Source: Sphingosinicella microcystinivorans
GTDB lineage: Bacteria > Pseudomonadota > Alphaproteobacteria > Sphingomonadales > Sphingomonadaceae
Assembly: GCF_003634215.1 (NCBI RefSeq)
Contig: NZ_RBWX01000013.1
Span: 1 to 64,000 of the forward strand
DNA: 64,000 nucleotides
Reading direction: 5' to 3'
The notes under the pieces were generated by a model. That model had not been told where the DNA came from, did not search any database, and was given only the letters and a program-made list of their open reading frames with translations. The position numbers and the translations under genes are program-made. Positions 1 through 9,177 of the stretch are shown piece by piece (the stretch's first letter is position 1; every line of letters begins with the position of its first letter).

Positions 1-101
1 GAGCCGGATGCGGTGAAAGCCGCACGTCCGGTTCGGCGAGAGGGATGGTAAAACCAGCCTCTGCGAGGGGGTATGGCGTGCCATCCCTACTCTCCTTGTA
101 T
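1..101 (+). mobile_element. 3' end of a group II intron (domains V and VI)
   Basis: Bases 1-34 fold into a textbook domain V. The outer stem 1-8 pairs with 27-34, there is a two-base CG bulge at 25-26, and an upper stem closes on a GAAA tetraloop at 15-18. The catalytic AGC triad lies at 2-4. Bases 38-48 then pair with 81-92 as domain VI, leaving A89 bulged as the expected branch-point adenosine. The exact 3' splice site cannot be fixed; it should lie a few bases past 92, so the end given is approximate. The rest of the ribozyme and any intron-encoded reverse transcriptase would lie to the left, outside the window. The intron is oriented like the AraC gene that follows. Confidence 0.85.
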
Positions 102-279
102 AGCCCCGGTTCGCCGCAGTGGACGAAGACACGGTTTTTGGCCTTCGGTGCCGGTCTTGCATCATCTTGCGCTTTGCCCGACACTTGGCGCGCCCGATGC
201 GGATTTCTATTGGGACCCGATTTCGAAAGGACGCAACAATTCGCAGCGTACGATTCCGATTGAAACAGTTTGCCTTCCG

Positions 280-1392
280 ATGGGCGATGTTTTCGATGCG
301 CTGCAAACAAGCGGTGCGCTGATGCCACGATCGCAACCTCAGATCGAAACCGATGGCTCGGGCGCGGAATGGCTGCTTTTGCCCTACGAGGCGCTGGACG
401 GGTCGATGGCTGCGATGTCGTCCCAGTTCGATCTGGTCGATAAACTTGCGCTGTCCGGACGCCCATTACTCGGCGTGAGAATCCACATCCCCGGCGATGT
501 AGGTGAAGGTTCATGGCAGATTACGCGCACTTCGCCGTTCATGTGCATCATGACGGCAAGTGGCCGCTACAAGGACACACGGGTCATGCGCGTTGCAGAG
601 GACCGGCTGGCCAAGGCACGCATTCTTCTGAGTGGCCGATTGCACCAGCTCTCCGCGCAGATCACACTGGAGGGAACCGGAGCGTTCCTGGAATCTTACC
701 CGGAAAACGTCAGCAGCGATTATGAGCTGGCAGGCGGCATACCATTCCGACTAGTGGTGCTGAATTGAGATCCGCGTTTCTTTACTGAACAGCTCGCCAT
801 CCCGCCTGAACGCGTGCCGCCGCCGGTCGATCACGTTTTTCGGGAAGCGGCATCGCGAACTAGGGGCAGCGTTACGACGCTCGGCCCGGATATCCTGCGC
901 GGTGCGAACGATATTCTCAACGCCGGAAACAGATTCTCACGTGAGTTATACAGCGCCTATCTGGATAGCAAAGGGCGCGAGATCGCTTGCACCATCCTTG
1001 CCGATCTTGCGCTCCAGAAAAACAGCCCGATGCTGACGATGAAATCATCGGTACGCGATCTGCGGCGCATCGACGAAGCGCGCGACATCTTGATCGAGAA
1101 CTATCGCAGTCCGCCTGCAATCCCTGCGCTCGCACGCCGTGTCGGGGTCAACCAGACCAAGCTGAAGGCGCTTTTCAAGACCGTTTATGGGATGACGGTC
1201 CACGAATTCACCAAGCGGCTGCGAATGGAAAGAGCGAGCGAATTGCTGGCCAAGGGCGACCTCACCATTGCCGAGATCGCCTATGCAGTGGGTTACGAGT
1301 TTCCAGCCAGCTTTACTCATGCTTTCCGCAAGTTCTATGGCCATTCTCCCAGGCAAGGACGCCGCGCCGCCGCTGCCAAGGGCGAGGATTGA
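280..1392 (+). pseudogene. AraC-family regulator (PchR-like) with in-frame stop
   Basis: One reading frame runs from ATG 280 to the stop at 1390-1392 but is broken by TGA at 766-768. The frame stays the same on both sides, so the two parts (162 and about 207 codons) would join into a protein of about 370 aa. That is the usual length of AraC/PchR-like regulators that sit beside TonB-dependent receptors. The C-terminal part carries two helix-turn-helix units, with typical AraC motifs such as LARRVGVNQTKLKALFK and IAEIAYAVGYEFPASFTHAF. The start is uncertain because the frame is open upstream to base 73 and no clear ribosome site precedes 280. The group II intron ends about 180 bases upstream. 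Either the gene is a pseudogene or the stop is a sequencing error. Its likely target is the receptor gene that follows. Confidence 0.75.
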
Positions 1393-1578
1393 GGGCATAA
1401 GGGCGAGCCGGTGTCGCCACAGGACGCCTGAATTGTGGAAAGCGACCGATCTGAGCCCGCCTGCTTTGTATTGTGACGCCTGCGTGAAATGCTTCGTGAT
1501 CAGGGGAAAGTCGCTGGTTTGGCCATGGGAATGTGGCCATCGCCGGTGTCAGTCCGATCACGGCCAAAGGGGTTCACC

Positions 1579-3764
1579 ATGCGAAACTACGCCCGCACGA
1601 CGTCCACCGCGATCATCGCGATTGTTGCCAGCATCGGCGCACCGGCCTTGGCCGGAACCGAGGCGATCGCGGCAGAGGCCAGCGCCGCGATGCAACGTGA
1701 TGAACAGCCTGATGGTCCGAACCAATCCGAAACGCCGCGCGGCAATGAAATCATCGTGACGGCGACCAAGCGGGCAGAAACCATTCTTGAAGTCCCCATT
1801 GCCGTGACCGTGATCGGGGCGGACGAACTCGCCCGTACCAACGCTGCCGGCTTCGGCGACTATTTGCCCGGCATTCCCGGTGTACAATTCAACCCCGCGG
1901 GCAACGTCTTCGGCAATTCGATCTCGATCCGGGGGGTGACCGATGGCACCAGCAGCTTCCTGACCCAGCAGCCGGTCGCGCTGATGCTCGACGACACGCT
2001 GCTCACGCTGTCACAGGGCGCGATCAACCTCGATTATTCTGTGTTCGGCGTCGAACAGATCAACGTGATCAAGGGGCCGAACAGCACGCTTTACGGCGCA
2101 TCTTCGCTGGGCGGGACGATCAAGATTCAGACCCGCCGTCCCTCGCTCACCGAAACACGGGTGAGTGGCCGCTTCTCCGCCGCCGCGATCGAGAACGGAG
2201 GCATCAACTATCTCGCCAGCGCCTCGATTTCGACACCGCTGGTGGAGGATGTACTGGGTATGGAAGCAACCGGCTATTACAAGCGCGCCGGCGGCTATAT
2301 CGATGATCCCTCGACCGGCGAGACAAACATCAACAGCGGCGATACCTATGGCGGGCGCCTCGCGTTCCGTTTCCGCCCGACCGACGCACTCACCATCGAC
2401 CTTACGGGTTACTATCAGAAGCTGACTGCGGATGGGTTCGACACCTTTGCCCGACGACCGTAGGTGATCTGAAGACCCGCCCACTCGTCGTGGGCGGCGC
2501 GCAAAGTGACGAATTCCTGCTTGGCGCGCTGGTCATCGATTATGATTTCGGCGGCGCTAATCTGGTGAGTTCCACGTCCTATTTTGATCGCGAGACGTTC
2601 ACCTCGCAGGACATCACCACCAGCTTCTTCAACCTTTCGGGGCCGCCGAACCCACTGACGTCCAACACCTTGGCCCCAGCCAAGGTCTTCGCTCAGGAGT
2701 TGCGCCTTGTCTCGAGCGGTAACGGGCCGTTCAAATGGCTGATAGGCGGATACTACTCCAAAGAAGACTATGCCGAGACCTTCGCGCTCGACGATGCCAA
2801 TTTTGGCCCGCTGTTCAACGGCACATTGTCATACGAATACGAGACTTATGCCGTTTTTGGCGAGGTCGGCTATGATCTCACTGCCGATCTGAACCTGACT
2901 GTGGGCGGGCGCTACACCGACTACACCACCAATATCGATTTCAACACTTTCGGTTTCTTCACTAATCCTGCGACTAGCATCCTTGTCGTCGAAGCGCAGG
3001 AGGACGACTTCAGCCCGCGCGTCGCGCTCAATTACGAATACGGTGATGGCTCGGTTTATGTGCAGGCCAGTCGCGGTTTTCGGCTTGGCCAGGTCAATGT
3101 CCCGATCGTGACCACCCCGGCTGACATCGTGCCAGTGTTCTTCGGCTCGGACAACCTGTGGAACTACGAGATCGGCGCCAAGACGAGCTGGGCCGATGGC
3201 CGCTTCATCCTGAACGCCGCCGCCTATTATATCGACTGGTCGGACATCCAGCTGACACGAACCGCGAGCACGGGTTTCACTTTCATCGACAATGCCGGCG
3301 ACGCCCGGATCATGGGTCTGGAACTCGAATCCACCGCCTACCTTACGCCGGACACGATCTTCCGCGCGAATTTCGGCTATATCAACGGCGAGCTCACCCG
3401 GAGCAATGCGGCGGTCGCTCCGGTCGGCACAAGGCTTCCCGGTTCGCCCGAATTCACCGTGAGCACCAGCCTCCAGCAAAACTTCACCATCGGCGACAAT
3501 GACGGCTTCGTCAGCGTCGACTACCTTTACTATGGCCCATATGACGATCAGCTGGTGCCGTTTGGTGGCCAGCCGCTTGAGAACGGCGATTACAGCAAGC
3601 TCGACCTGCGCGCGGGGATCACGCTGGGCGCGGTGGATCTGGGCATATTCGCGACCAACCTGCTCGATGAACGCCCGATTCTGACCCGGGCGTTTTTTGC
3701 CGGGGAGGAAGTGACAACGATCCAGCCGCGCACCTTCGGCGTATCGGTCGCATTCTCTTACTGA
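1579..3764 (+). pseudogene. TonB-dependent receptor, frameshifted
   Basis: This is an outer-membrane TonB-dependent receptor for energised uptake of an unknown ligand. ATG 1579 follows an AAAGGGG ribosome site and starts a signal peptide. A TonB-box-like stretch (NEIIVTATKR) and a plug domain follow, with motifs such as ISIRGV and VIKGPNSTLYGASSLGGTI. The frame ends early at TAG 2461. The rest of the barrel (424 aa and more) continues in another frame from about 2445 through 3764 and ends in the aromatic-terminated strand TFGVSVAFSY typical of outer-membrane proteins. A single-base deletion near 2443-2450 explains both halves; the combined product would be about 728 aa. The gene may be a decayed receptor or carry a sequencing error. 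It lies between its probable AraC regulator and the PLP enzyme gene. Confidence 0.85.
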
Positions 3765-3766
3765 CC

Positions 3767-3787
3767 GGCGCGGTAAATGACCGCGCC
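3767..3787 (+). promoter_or_regulatory. Hairpin enclosing the start codon of the next gene
   Basis: GGCGCGGT at 3767-3774 and ACCGCGCC at 3780-3787 form a perfect 8-bp stem with the 5-base loop AAATG. The loop holds the ATG (3777) of the PLP enzyme gene. No Shine-Dalgarno sequence precedes that ATG. The arrangement could make translation depend on ribosomes finishing the receptor gene 12 bases upstream, or it could act as a weak intercistronic terminator. It is not followed by a T run. The structure is seen directly; the role is inference. Confidence 0.45.
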
Positions 3788-4874
3788 GCATCGACTGGAG
3801 TCCCCCAGTGCCGCCCGGATGGTTATCGACGGGCGGCCGATCCTGAACTTCGGCGGGTCGTGCTATCTCGGCCTGTCGGCGCAGCCAGAACTGGTGACGG
3901 CGGGCGTCCGGGCGATCGAACAGATGGGTTCGACCGGGCAATTGCCGCGCCACTACAATTTCGTGCTCGCGGCGAACCTCGCAGCAGAGGACGCCGCCCG
4001 CGAATTCTTCGGCACTGAGGGCGCGATCTATTACGCCACCGGCTACCTGTTCGGTCCGATGGCGATGACCGCGCTGGCCGATGATTATGACGTCGCGGTG
4101 ATCGACGAGAGCGGGCATTACAACCTCGTGGAGGGCGCGCGCATGGCGCAGCGCCCGATCGCCACCTTCGCCCACCGTGACGCTCAGGACCTCGCGCGGG
4201 TGCTGGACAGGCTCACGGCAGAAGGCAAGCGCCCGCTGGTCGCGACCGACGGGATGTTCGCCACCTTCGGCACCTCCCCGCCGCTTGCAGAATACCAGCG
4301 CCTGATCGATCCCCACGGCGGCTGGCTGCTGGTGGACGAGTCCCATTCATTCGGCGCACTCGGACCGACGGGGCAAGGCGCTTGCGAAGTGGCGGGCTTG
4401 TCGGGAGACAGGGTGCTCAGAGGCGGCTCGATGGCCAAGGCATTCTGCGCCTATGGCGGGATGACGGTGGGATCGGCCGCCGCGATCGCCCGCTTGTGGC
4501 AAACGCCGATCGCGCGCGGTGCGGTCTCGGGCATGTCGGCAGGGGCCGCGATGACGGCGGCCAGCCTCGCCTATGTCCGCGCCAATCCAGAAGTCCTGGA
4601 GCGGCTGCGTGCGAACAGTAATTGCTTGAGGGGCATGCTGCGATCATGCGGCCTCGCGGTCGAGGAGAACTCTTCGCCCGTCGCGGCCTTTGTTCACGGC
4701 GATGCCGCCGGGATGCGCGCGATCCAGCAGGCACTCTGGGCACAAGGGATCTTCGTGATCTATTCGACCTATGTCGGCGCCGGCGCGGAAGGTGCCCTGC
4801 GGATCGCGGCCTTCGCCGACCACGAGGCGGAGGATTTCGAGCGCCTGAAAGCGGCGCTCGAACCGCTGGTGTGA
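3777..4874 (+). CDS. Alpha-oxoamine synthase-like PLP enzyme
   Basis: This 365-aa, fold-type I PLP protein belongs to the family of 8-amino-7-oxononanoate synthase and 2-amino-3-ketobutyrate CoA ligase, which condense an amino acid with an acyl-CoA. The lysine that should bind PLP is K221 in GGSMAKAFCAYGG. The upstream motif D187-E-S-H190 followed by FGALGPTGQG is the family signature around the cofactor. The protein is slightly shorter than typical AONS (about 385-400 aa), and the lysine motif has M and C where biotin enzymes usually have L/T and G. No other biotin genes are near, so a biotin role is unlikely. The gene lies 12 bases after a broken TonB-dependent receptor and converges on an amidohydrolase gene. 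The substrate is unknown; secondary metabolism or breakdown of an amino-acid derivative are both possible. Confidence 0.8.
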   Translation: MTAPHRLESPSAARMVIDGRPILNFGGSCYLGLSAQPELVTAGVRAIEQMGSTGQLPRHYNFVLAANLAAEDAAREFFGTEGAIYYATGYLFGPMAMTALADDYDVAVIDESGHYNLVEGARMAQRPIATFAHRDAQDLARVLDRLTAEGKRPLVATDGMFATFGTSPPLAEYQRLIDPHGGWLLVDESHSFGALGPTGQGACEVAGLSGDRVLRGGSMAKAFCAYGGMTVGSAAAIARLWQTPIARGAVSGMSAGAAMTAASLAYVRANPEVLERLRANSNCLRGMLRSCGLAVEENSSPVAAFVHGDAAGMRAIQQALWAQGIFVIYSTYVGAGAEGALRIAAFADHEAEDFERLKAALEPLV

Positions 4875-4892
4875 TGTCCGGCTTGTGCTCTC

Positions 4893-6452
4893 TCAGTCGG
4901 GAACGGGCATGGCGTCATAGGTCGCCTTGAGCCGCGCCAGGCCTTTCTCGCGCGATTGCCGGTCGAGGATCGCATCGCCCAGAATGACGGTGTCGATGCT
5001 GCGGGTCGCGCCGATATCGTCGAGCGGATTTGTGTCGAGCAGCAGGAGATCGGCGCGCTTAGCCGCCTCGATAGTCCCCGCCACATCCGCTTCGCCCTGA
5101 TAGCGCGCAGAATCGATCGTTGCGGCCCGCAACGTATCGAGCCGGGTCATCCCGACCTGTTCGACAAACATCCGCAGTTCATGATGGATCGAGTGCTCCC
5201 CGGTGATGCTGGACGGAACACAATCCGTCCCCGGCAGGATCGGCACTCCGACCGCCACTAGTTCCTGACAAGTCGCAACCGACAGGGCCAATGCGTCCCT
5301 GCCGCTCGGCTGGAGGAAGGGATCGCTGCGGAACCACTGGATGAAGGGCGAATCCTCGCGCATCACCTTGCGGATCAGGGGATCGTACATCTCGTCGAAG
5401 GACACCCCTTCGGTGTTCCAGCCGGTGTCGTATTCAAGCATCCGGGCCGCCACCAGAGTGGTCTGCACGCTCACGCCGTGCTCGGCGCTCGCACGGACGC
5501 GGCGGCCCCGGACCTGCGCGCTGCTGCGGTCAGGATCGCTTTCGTTCCAGAAATATTCGAACACATGGGCAACCCCGGTCTGGCCCATGGCAAAGGCATC
5601 GTCCGGGCCCACGGCCCGCGGGATATGCCCCATGATCTCCATCCCAAGCGCAAGGCCTTCCTCCACCAGCCCGGTGTAGGCTTCGCGGTTGAGGATCGTG
5701 TAGGGCTTGATGAAATCGTACCCGCTCTCGAAGATGTGGCGCGCGGCCATGCGGCCCCCTTCGCGGTCATTGATGATCAGGCTGAAGATCGGCGACTGCA
5801 TCGGCGGCGATCCGTCGACCAGCATGCCCACGCGCATCGAAGGCCCGCGATAGCGGCCCGCCCGGATCGCCTGCCTCATCGCCAGTTCCTCGACCGTGCC
5901 GGCCATGACCTGAATGCGGGTGATGCCTGAGGCAAGATACTGGAACATCGCCAGATCATAGGGGAGCGTGAATTCATCCGGGTCACCACCGGGCGCCACG
6001 GCTCCGGCCAGATGCAGCATGATCGGTGCGACAGGCGGGTGCTGGTGGATGTCGGTCAGGCCGGGCATGAGATACTGGCCCGCCGCATCGATTGTGACGG
6101 CGCCTTCGGGCAAGGCCTGCCCTTTGGGCTGCACCGAGCGGATCACGCCGTCGACGATGATTACGTCATGATCGGGAAGGATTTCGGTGCCGGTCATCGG
6201 CAGGACGCTCGCGCCCGAGATAACCAGCGCCCGGCCGGCTTCCACCGTGCGGAACAGGTCACGCGTGCGGCTGTCATCGCCATCGGCATAGCGGCTCGGC
6301 TCGGTCGCGGTTTCGTTCGAATAGCTCGGCGGCGGAACGTTGGGGTCGGGCGCGGCCTGCTGGCCCGCCATCATCATGCCCAGGCGCAAGAAGGCGTGGG
6401 TCGGGCAAGGACAGGCGAGCGCCGGTGCCGGATGGTCGTGGTTGCAGCTCAT
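4893..6452 (-). CDS. Metal-dependent amidohydrolase
   Basis: This 519-aa amidohydrolase-superfamily protein is expected to hydrolyse C-N bonds using one or two metal ions. The beta-barrel metal motif is H136-x-H138 in GLTDIHQHP. Later landmarks are IMGHIPRAVGP and the catalytic aspartate region LPGTDCVPSS. The C terminus has the usual composite-domain sequence GTIEAAKRADLLLLDTNPLDDI. The first 70 residues are extra and rich in His, Cys and Pro, with no obvious signal peptide; their role is unknown. The gene is last in an operon with a second amidohydrolase (33 bases upstream) and a BAAT-like hydrolase. The family includes imidazolonepropionase, prolidase-like and N-acyl-amino-acid hydrolases, and the sequence alone does not fix the substrate. 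Confidence 0.85.
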   Translation of the reverse strand: MSCNHDHPAPALACPCPTHAFLRLGMMMAGQQAAPDPNVPPPSYSNETATEPSRYADGDDSRTRDLFRTVEAGRALVISGASVLPMTGTEILPDHDVIIVDGVIRSVQPKGQALPEGAVTIDAAGQYLMPGLTDIHQHPPVAPIMLHLAGAVAPGGDPDEFTLPYDLAMFQYLASGITRIQVMAGTVEELAMRQAIRAGRYRGPSMRVGMLVDGSPPMQSPIFSLIINDREGGRMAARHIFESGYDFIKPYTILNREAYTGLVEEGLALGMEIMGHIPRAVGPDDAFAMGQTGVAHVFEYFWNESDPDRSSAQVRGRRVRASAEHGVSVQTTLVAARMLEYDTGWNTEGVSFDEMYDPLIRKVMREDSPFIQWFRSDPFLQPSGRDALALSVATCQELVAVGVPILPGTDCVPSSITGEHSIHHELRMFVEQVGMTRLDTLRAATIDSARYQGEADVAGTIEAAKRADLLLLDTNPLDDIGATRSIDTVILGDAILDRQSREKGLARLKATYDAMPVPD

Positions 6453-6485
6453 GTCGTGTCTCCCCGCGATTTCATGAATGGTCGA

Positions 6486-7817
6486 TCAGCTGGACAGCAG
6501 CCTTCGTTCGATTTCGCCCGAGGCGATCCATTGGCCGTTCGCGATGACGCCGGCCTGCCTGTGCAGCGCCGCGATGTCATCGAACGGGTTCCCATCGAGC
6601 AGCAGCATGTCTGCCCTGCACCCAGCCTTGATCTGGCCGGCGCCCGGCTCGCCGAGGAAGGTGGCCGCGTTGATCGTAGCCGTCCGCAAGGCGCGCCACG
6701 GGGACAGCCCCGCTTCCACCATCAACTCCAGCTCCCGGATCAGCGATCGACCGGGAACGAGGCGGCAGCCGGGGCAATCGGTGCCTGCCAGAAGGCCTGC
6801 GCCGACGCGGTCCAGCGCGGCAACCATCGCGCCGCGGGCCGCCCGACCCTCCGCCAGAACGGCACGCTGGACGGACGAGAACAGGCTTTCCAGCACACTC
6901 GCCTCCAACTCGGCCGCAAGCCAGTGCGGAAGTGCCGCAGGCAAGGGTTCGATCGGTTGTGCCACCTCCTCATCGGTCCGGATGCCGCGCTCGACCGCCA
7001 TGGTCGGCGCGTTCCAGACACCGGCTGCGGCGGTCCTTTCGGCCAGTTCCTCGATGCGCCGGGGCGTCGTATGCAGCCAGCCGACGAAGCGGGCGCCATC
7101 GATCTCGCTCGGCGGCCGGGTGTCGGCGGCGAAGTCATACGAGCGCAGGTGTTCGATCGAAGCCTGCCGTGCTGCGAGCGCCCCTTCGAGCCCCTTTTGA
7201 TAGGCGACATGGCCAACCACGGGAATGCCGACCTCGCGCGCGGCGGCGATGATCTCGTCATAGATGGCGGCGTCAATATCGTTGTAGACCTTGATGAAAT
7301 CGAAGCCCGCACGCTTTTGTTCGGTCACCGCCCGGCGCGCGTCCTCGGGTGTTGTCACCAGCACCCCGAACTCCGCCATTTCGGGAAAGGTGAAGCGCGT
7401 CTCGAGAATCGGCCCGCAGGTCAGGATGCGTGGGCCTATCGTCCTGCCCTCAGCCACTTCCCGCCGCAGCGTCAGATGCAGGGGCGTGCCGGCCATGTTG
7501 CGGATCGTCGTCACGCCGCTCGCAAGAAACACCAGCACATATTCGCGCGCGCGCCGCATCGCTTCGGCTTCGTCGAAGTCGTGACCTGCCGCGTGCGGAG
7601 CGATGTGGACATGCATGTCGCACAGGCCCGGGATCACCGTGCGACCCGCTCCCTGAACGATCTGGGCACCCGGAGGCACGGACACCTCGTCAGCCGGGCC
7701 GACCGCGACAATCCGGTCGCCGCGAACAATCACGGTGCGGTTAGGCAAGGTCTCTCCGGTCTCGACATCGGCGATTCCCACGCCGACGAAGGCGACAGGC
7801 GCGATGTGCCGGTTCAT
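6486..7817 (-). CDS. Metal-dependent amidohydrolase (imidazolonepropionase/prolidase-like)
   Basis: This is a 443-aa member of the amidohydrolase superfamily. The open frame extends further upstream, but ATG 7817 (MNRHIAPVAF) is chosen because the earlier part lies antisense over the neighbouring gene's coding region and reads as non-protein. Motifs in order are GLCDMHVHIAP (metal histidines H69 and H71), FDFIKVYND (candidate carbamylated lysine), GHVAYQKG, IEHLRSYD and AGTDCPG. The C-terminal KAGCRADMLLLDGNPF closes the composite domain. It resembles the downstream amidohydrolase in layout, so the pair may be paralogues acting on related substrates. It sits 25 bases after the BAAT-like gene and 33 bases before the second amidohydrolase, in one operon. 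The substrate is unknown. Confidence 0.85.
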   Translation of the reverse strand: MNRHIAPVAFVGVGIADVETGETLPNRTVIVRGDRIVAVGPADEVSVPPGAQIVQGAGRTVIPGLCDMHVHIAPHAAGHDFDEAEAMRRAREYVLVFLASGVTTIRNMAGTPLHLTLRREVAEGRTIGPRILTCGPILETRFTFPEMAEFGVLVTTPEDARRAVTEQKRAGFDFIKVYNDIDAAIYDEIIAAAREVGIPVVGHVAYQKGLEGALAARQASIEHLRSYDFAADTRPPSEIDGARFVGWLHTTPRRIEELAERTAAAGVWNAPTMAVERGIRTDEEVAQPIEPLPAALPHWLAAELEASVLESLFSSVQRAVLAEGRAARGAMVAALDRVGAGLLAGTDCPGCRLVPGRSLIRELELMVEAGLSPWRALRTATINAATFLGEPGAGQIKAGCRADMLLLDGNPFDDIAALHRQAGVIANGQWIASGEIERRLLSS

Positions 7818-7842
7818 GATGATCGGGCCCTCAGCATCGCCA

Positions 7843-9177
7843 TCACCCCCCGAAAACGCGCTCGTAATGAGCCTGCATCGCGTTCCACATAATGAGTGCG
7901 CTGCGCCCGGCGCCTTCCGCTGTGCCGCCACAGGCGAGAAATACCTCAGCCAGCGTGTGGTAAAGCGCAGGCGCAAAGGTTGTGACCACGTTGGGCAGCG
8001 GCGTGATGTGCCCCGTTTCGCGCAGGGCGAGATGTTCGTAGTGATGCGCGTAGCCCTTGGCGCGGAGGCGGTTGACAATCAGATCCGACCCCCACGCACA
8101 CGGCCACATCGCGTCATCCAGCCCTGAAATCATCAGCAACGGCCCGGCGGCGTTCTCGATCGGGATCGCGCAATCCCGGCGGACATAGTCCTGCTCCATG
8201 TCAATCTTATAGCCGGGGGCGGCCGGAAAGCCGTTTGGCAATTCCTCACCAATACGCTTCATCTCCTCCATCGACATGGTATCGAGCGTCTTGCCGTAGG
8301 GGATCTCGGCCCCCTTGTAGGTCCAACTCGGCCCGGTCTCGCCGGTCTTGTGGTTCCACCCGGCAGAAGCAGCATACATCGGCACGATCGGGATCGCACC
8401 GGATACATAGTGCGGCAAATAGGCGGCAAGGACGACGCTGAGTTCACCCCCGCGCGAGGCGCCCTGCACAGCCATCCTGGTGGCGCCGAATTCGCGCTTC
8501 ATCCATTCGAAGCCTTCCTCGAAATATTCGAGCGGGATGGCGTAGAGAAATTCACTGAGGTCCTCATAGGCGAAATAGGCGAGGCTGAAGACATCGTAAC
8601 CGATCGAAGCGAGCGCCGGGGCGTAGCCCATCTCGACCCCGCCGCCCGATCCCGTCAGGCTCATGATCGCGCCGCGCGATTTCGACCGGTCCTTCTGGCG
8701 GAAGGCCTTGCCGCGCAGGCGCCCGTCGCGGACTTCGATGACCTCGATGCCCTCGGCAAGCTTGTTGAGGGTCAGGCTGGCTTCGGCTACCGCATCGCCT
8801 TCAAGGCAGGCGCGCAAGGTGAAGGTCTGCGGGGCCAGCGGGTCGAACAAAGGCTGGCCGAGCATGTGATTTTTGTTGTCGGCGTCGATCATGAAGCGCC
8901 GGTCGGTCCCGCTTTCGGGTTGCAGCGACCAGAACAGGCCGGCCGGATTGATTCCCGTGAAGGTCCCCTCCTCCGAAGGCGCAGTGGCCAGATCGATCAT
9001 GCCGTTCGCATCGGCCACGAAGTCGCCGTATGCGACCCATTTCACGCCCGCATCATCGACTAGTTCCGATGACAGGCGCACCGTCGCCCCGGGCGCGAAG
9101 CCGCCCGCGATGACGGCGATTGCATCGGTGAATTGCGCCTCGGCAGGGGTCGCCTTGATGAAGGTTGTGTTGGTCAT
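7843..9177 (-). CDS. BAAT-like acyl-CoA thioester hydrolase / alpha-beta hydrolase
   Basis: This 444-aa protein has an N-terminal beta-sandwich (about 1-140) followed by an alpha/beta hydrolase domain, the layout of bile acid-CoA:amino acid N-acyltransferases and type-I acyl-CoA thioesterases. The nucleophile elbow is VQGASRGGE with S241. Likely partners are D354 or D355 in SGLDDAMWP and H390 in RETGHITP. BAAT proteins use Cys and thioesterases use Ser at the nucleophile, so hydrolysis is more likely than transfer to glycine or taurine. ATG 9177 starts MTNTTFIKAT; the longer upstream frame is not supported. It is the first gene of the operon with the two amidohydrolases, which together suggest breakdown of an acylated or amide-linked compound. 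Confidence 0.75.
   Translation of the reverse strand: MTNTTFIKATPAEAQFTDAIAVIAGGFAPGATVRLSSELVDDAGVKWVAYGDFVADANGMIDLATAPSEEGTFTGINPAGLFWSLQPESGTDRRFMIDADNKNHMLGQPLFDPLAPQTFTLRACLEGDAVAEASLTLNKLAEGIEVIEVRDGRLRGKAFRQKDRSKSRGAIMSLTGSGGGVEMGYAPALASIGYDVFSLAYFAYEDLSEFLYAIPLEYFEEGFEWMKREFGATRMAVQGASRGGELSVVLAAYLPHYVSGAIPIVPMYAASAGWNHKTGETGPSWTYKGAEIPYGKTLDTMSMEEMKRIGEELPNGFPAAPGYKIDMEQDYVRRDCAIPIENAAGPLLMISGLDDAMWPCAWGSDLIVNRLRAKGYAHHYEHLALRETGHITPLPNVVTTFAPALYHTLAEVFLACGGTAEGAGRSALIMWNAMQAHYERVFGG

Noticed and set aside
3777-4874. Biotin synthesis gene bioF
   Set aside because: The fold fits, but no bioA, bioB or bioD is nearby and the lysine motif differs; a general alpha-oxoamine synthase label is safer.
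6012-7892. Long open frame (626 codons) antisense to the two amidohydrolases
   Set aside because: No family motif, and it spans two genes and their junction on the other strand.
7843-9177. Bile acid-CoA:amino acid N-acyltransferase
   Set aside because: The nucleophile is Ser rather than Cys and the operon holds hydrolases, so a hydrolase call is more likely.
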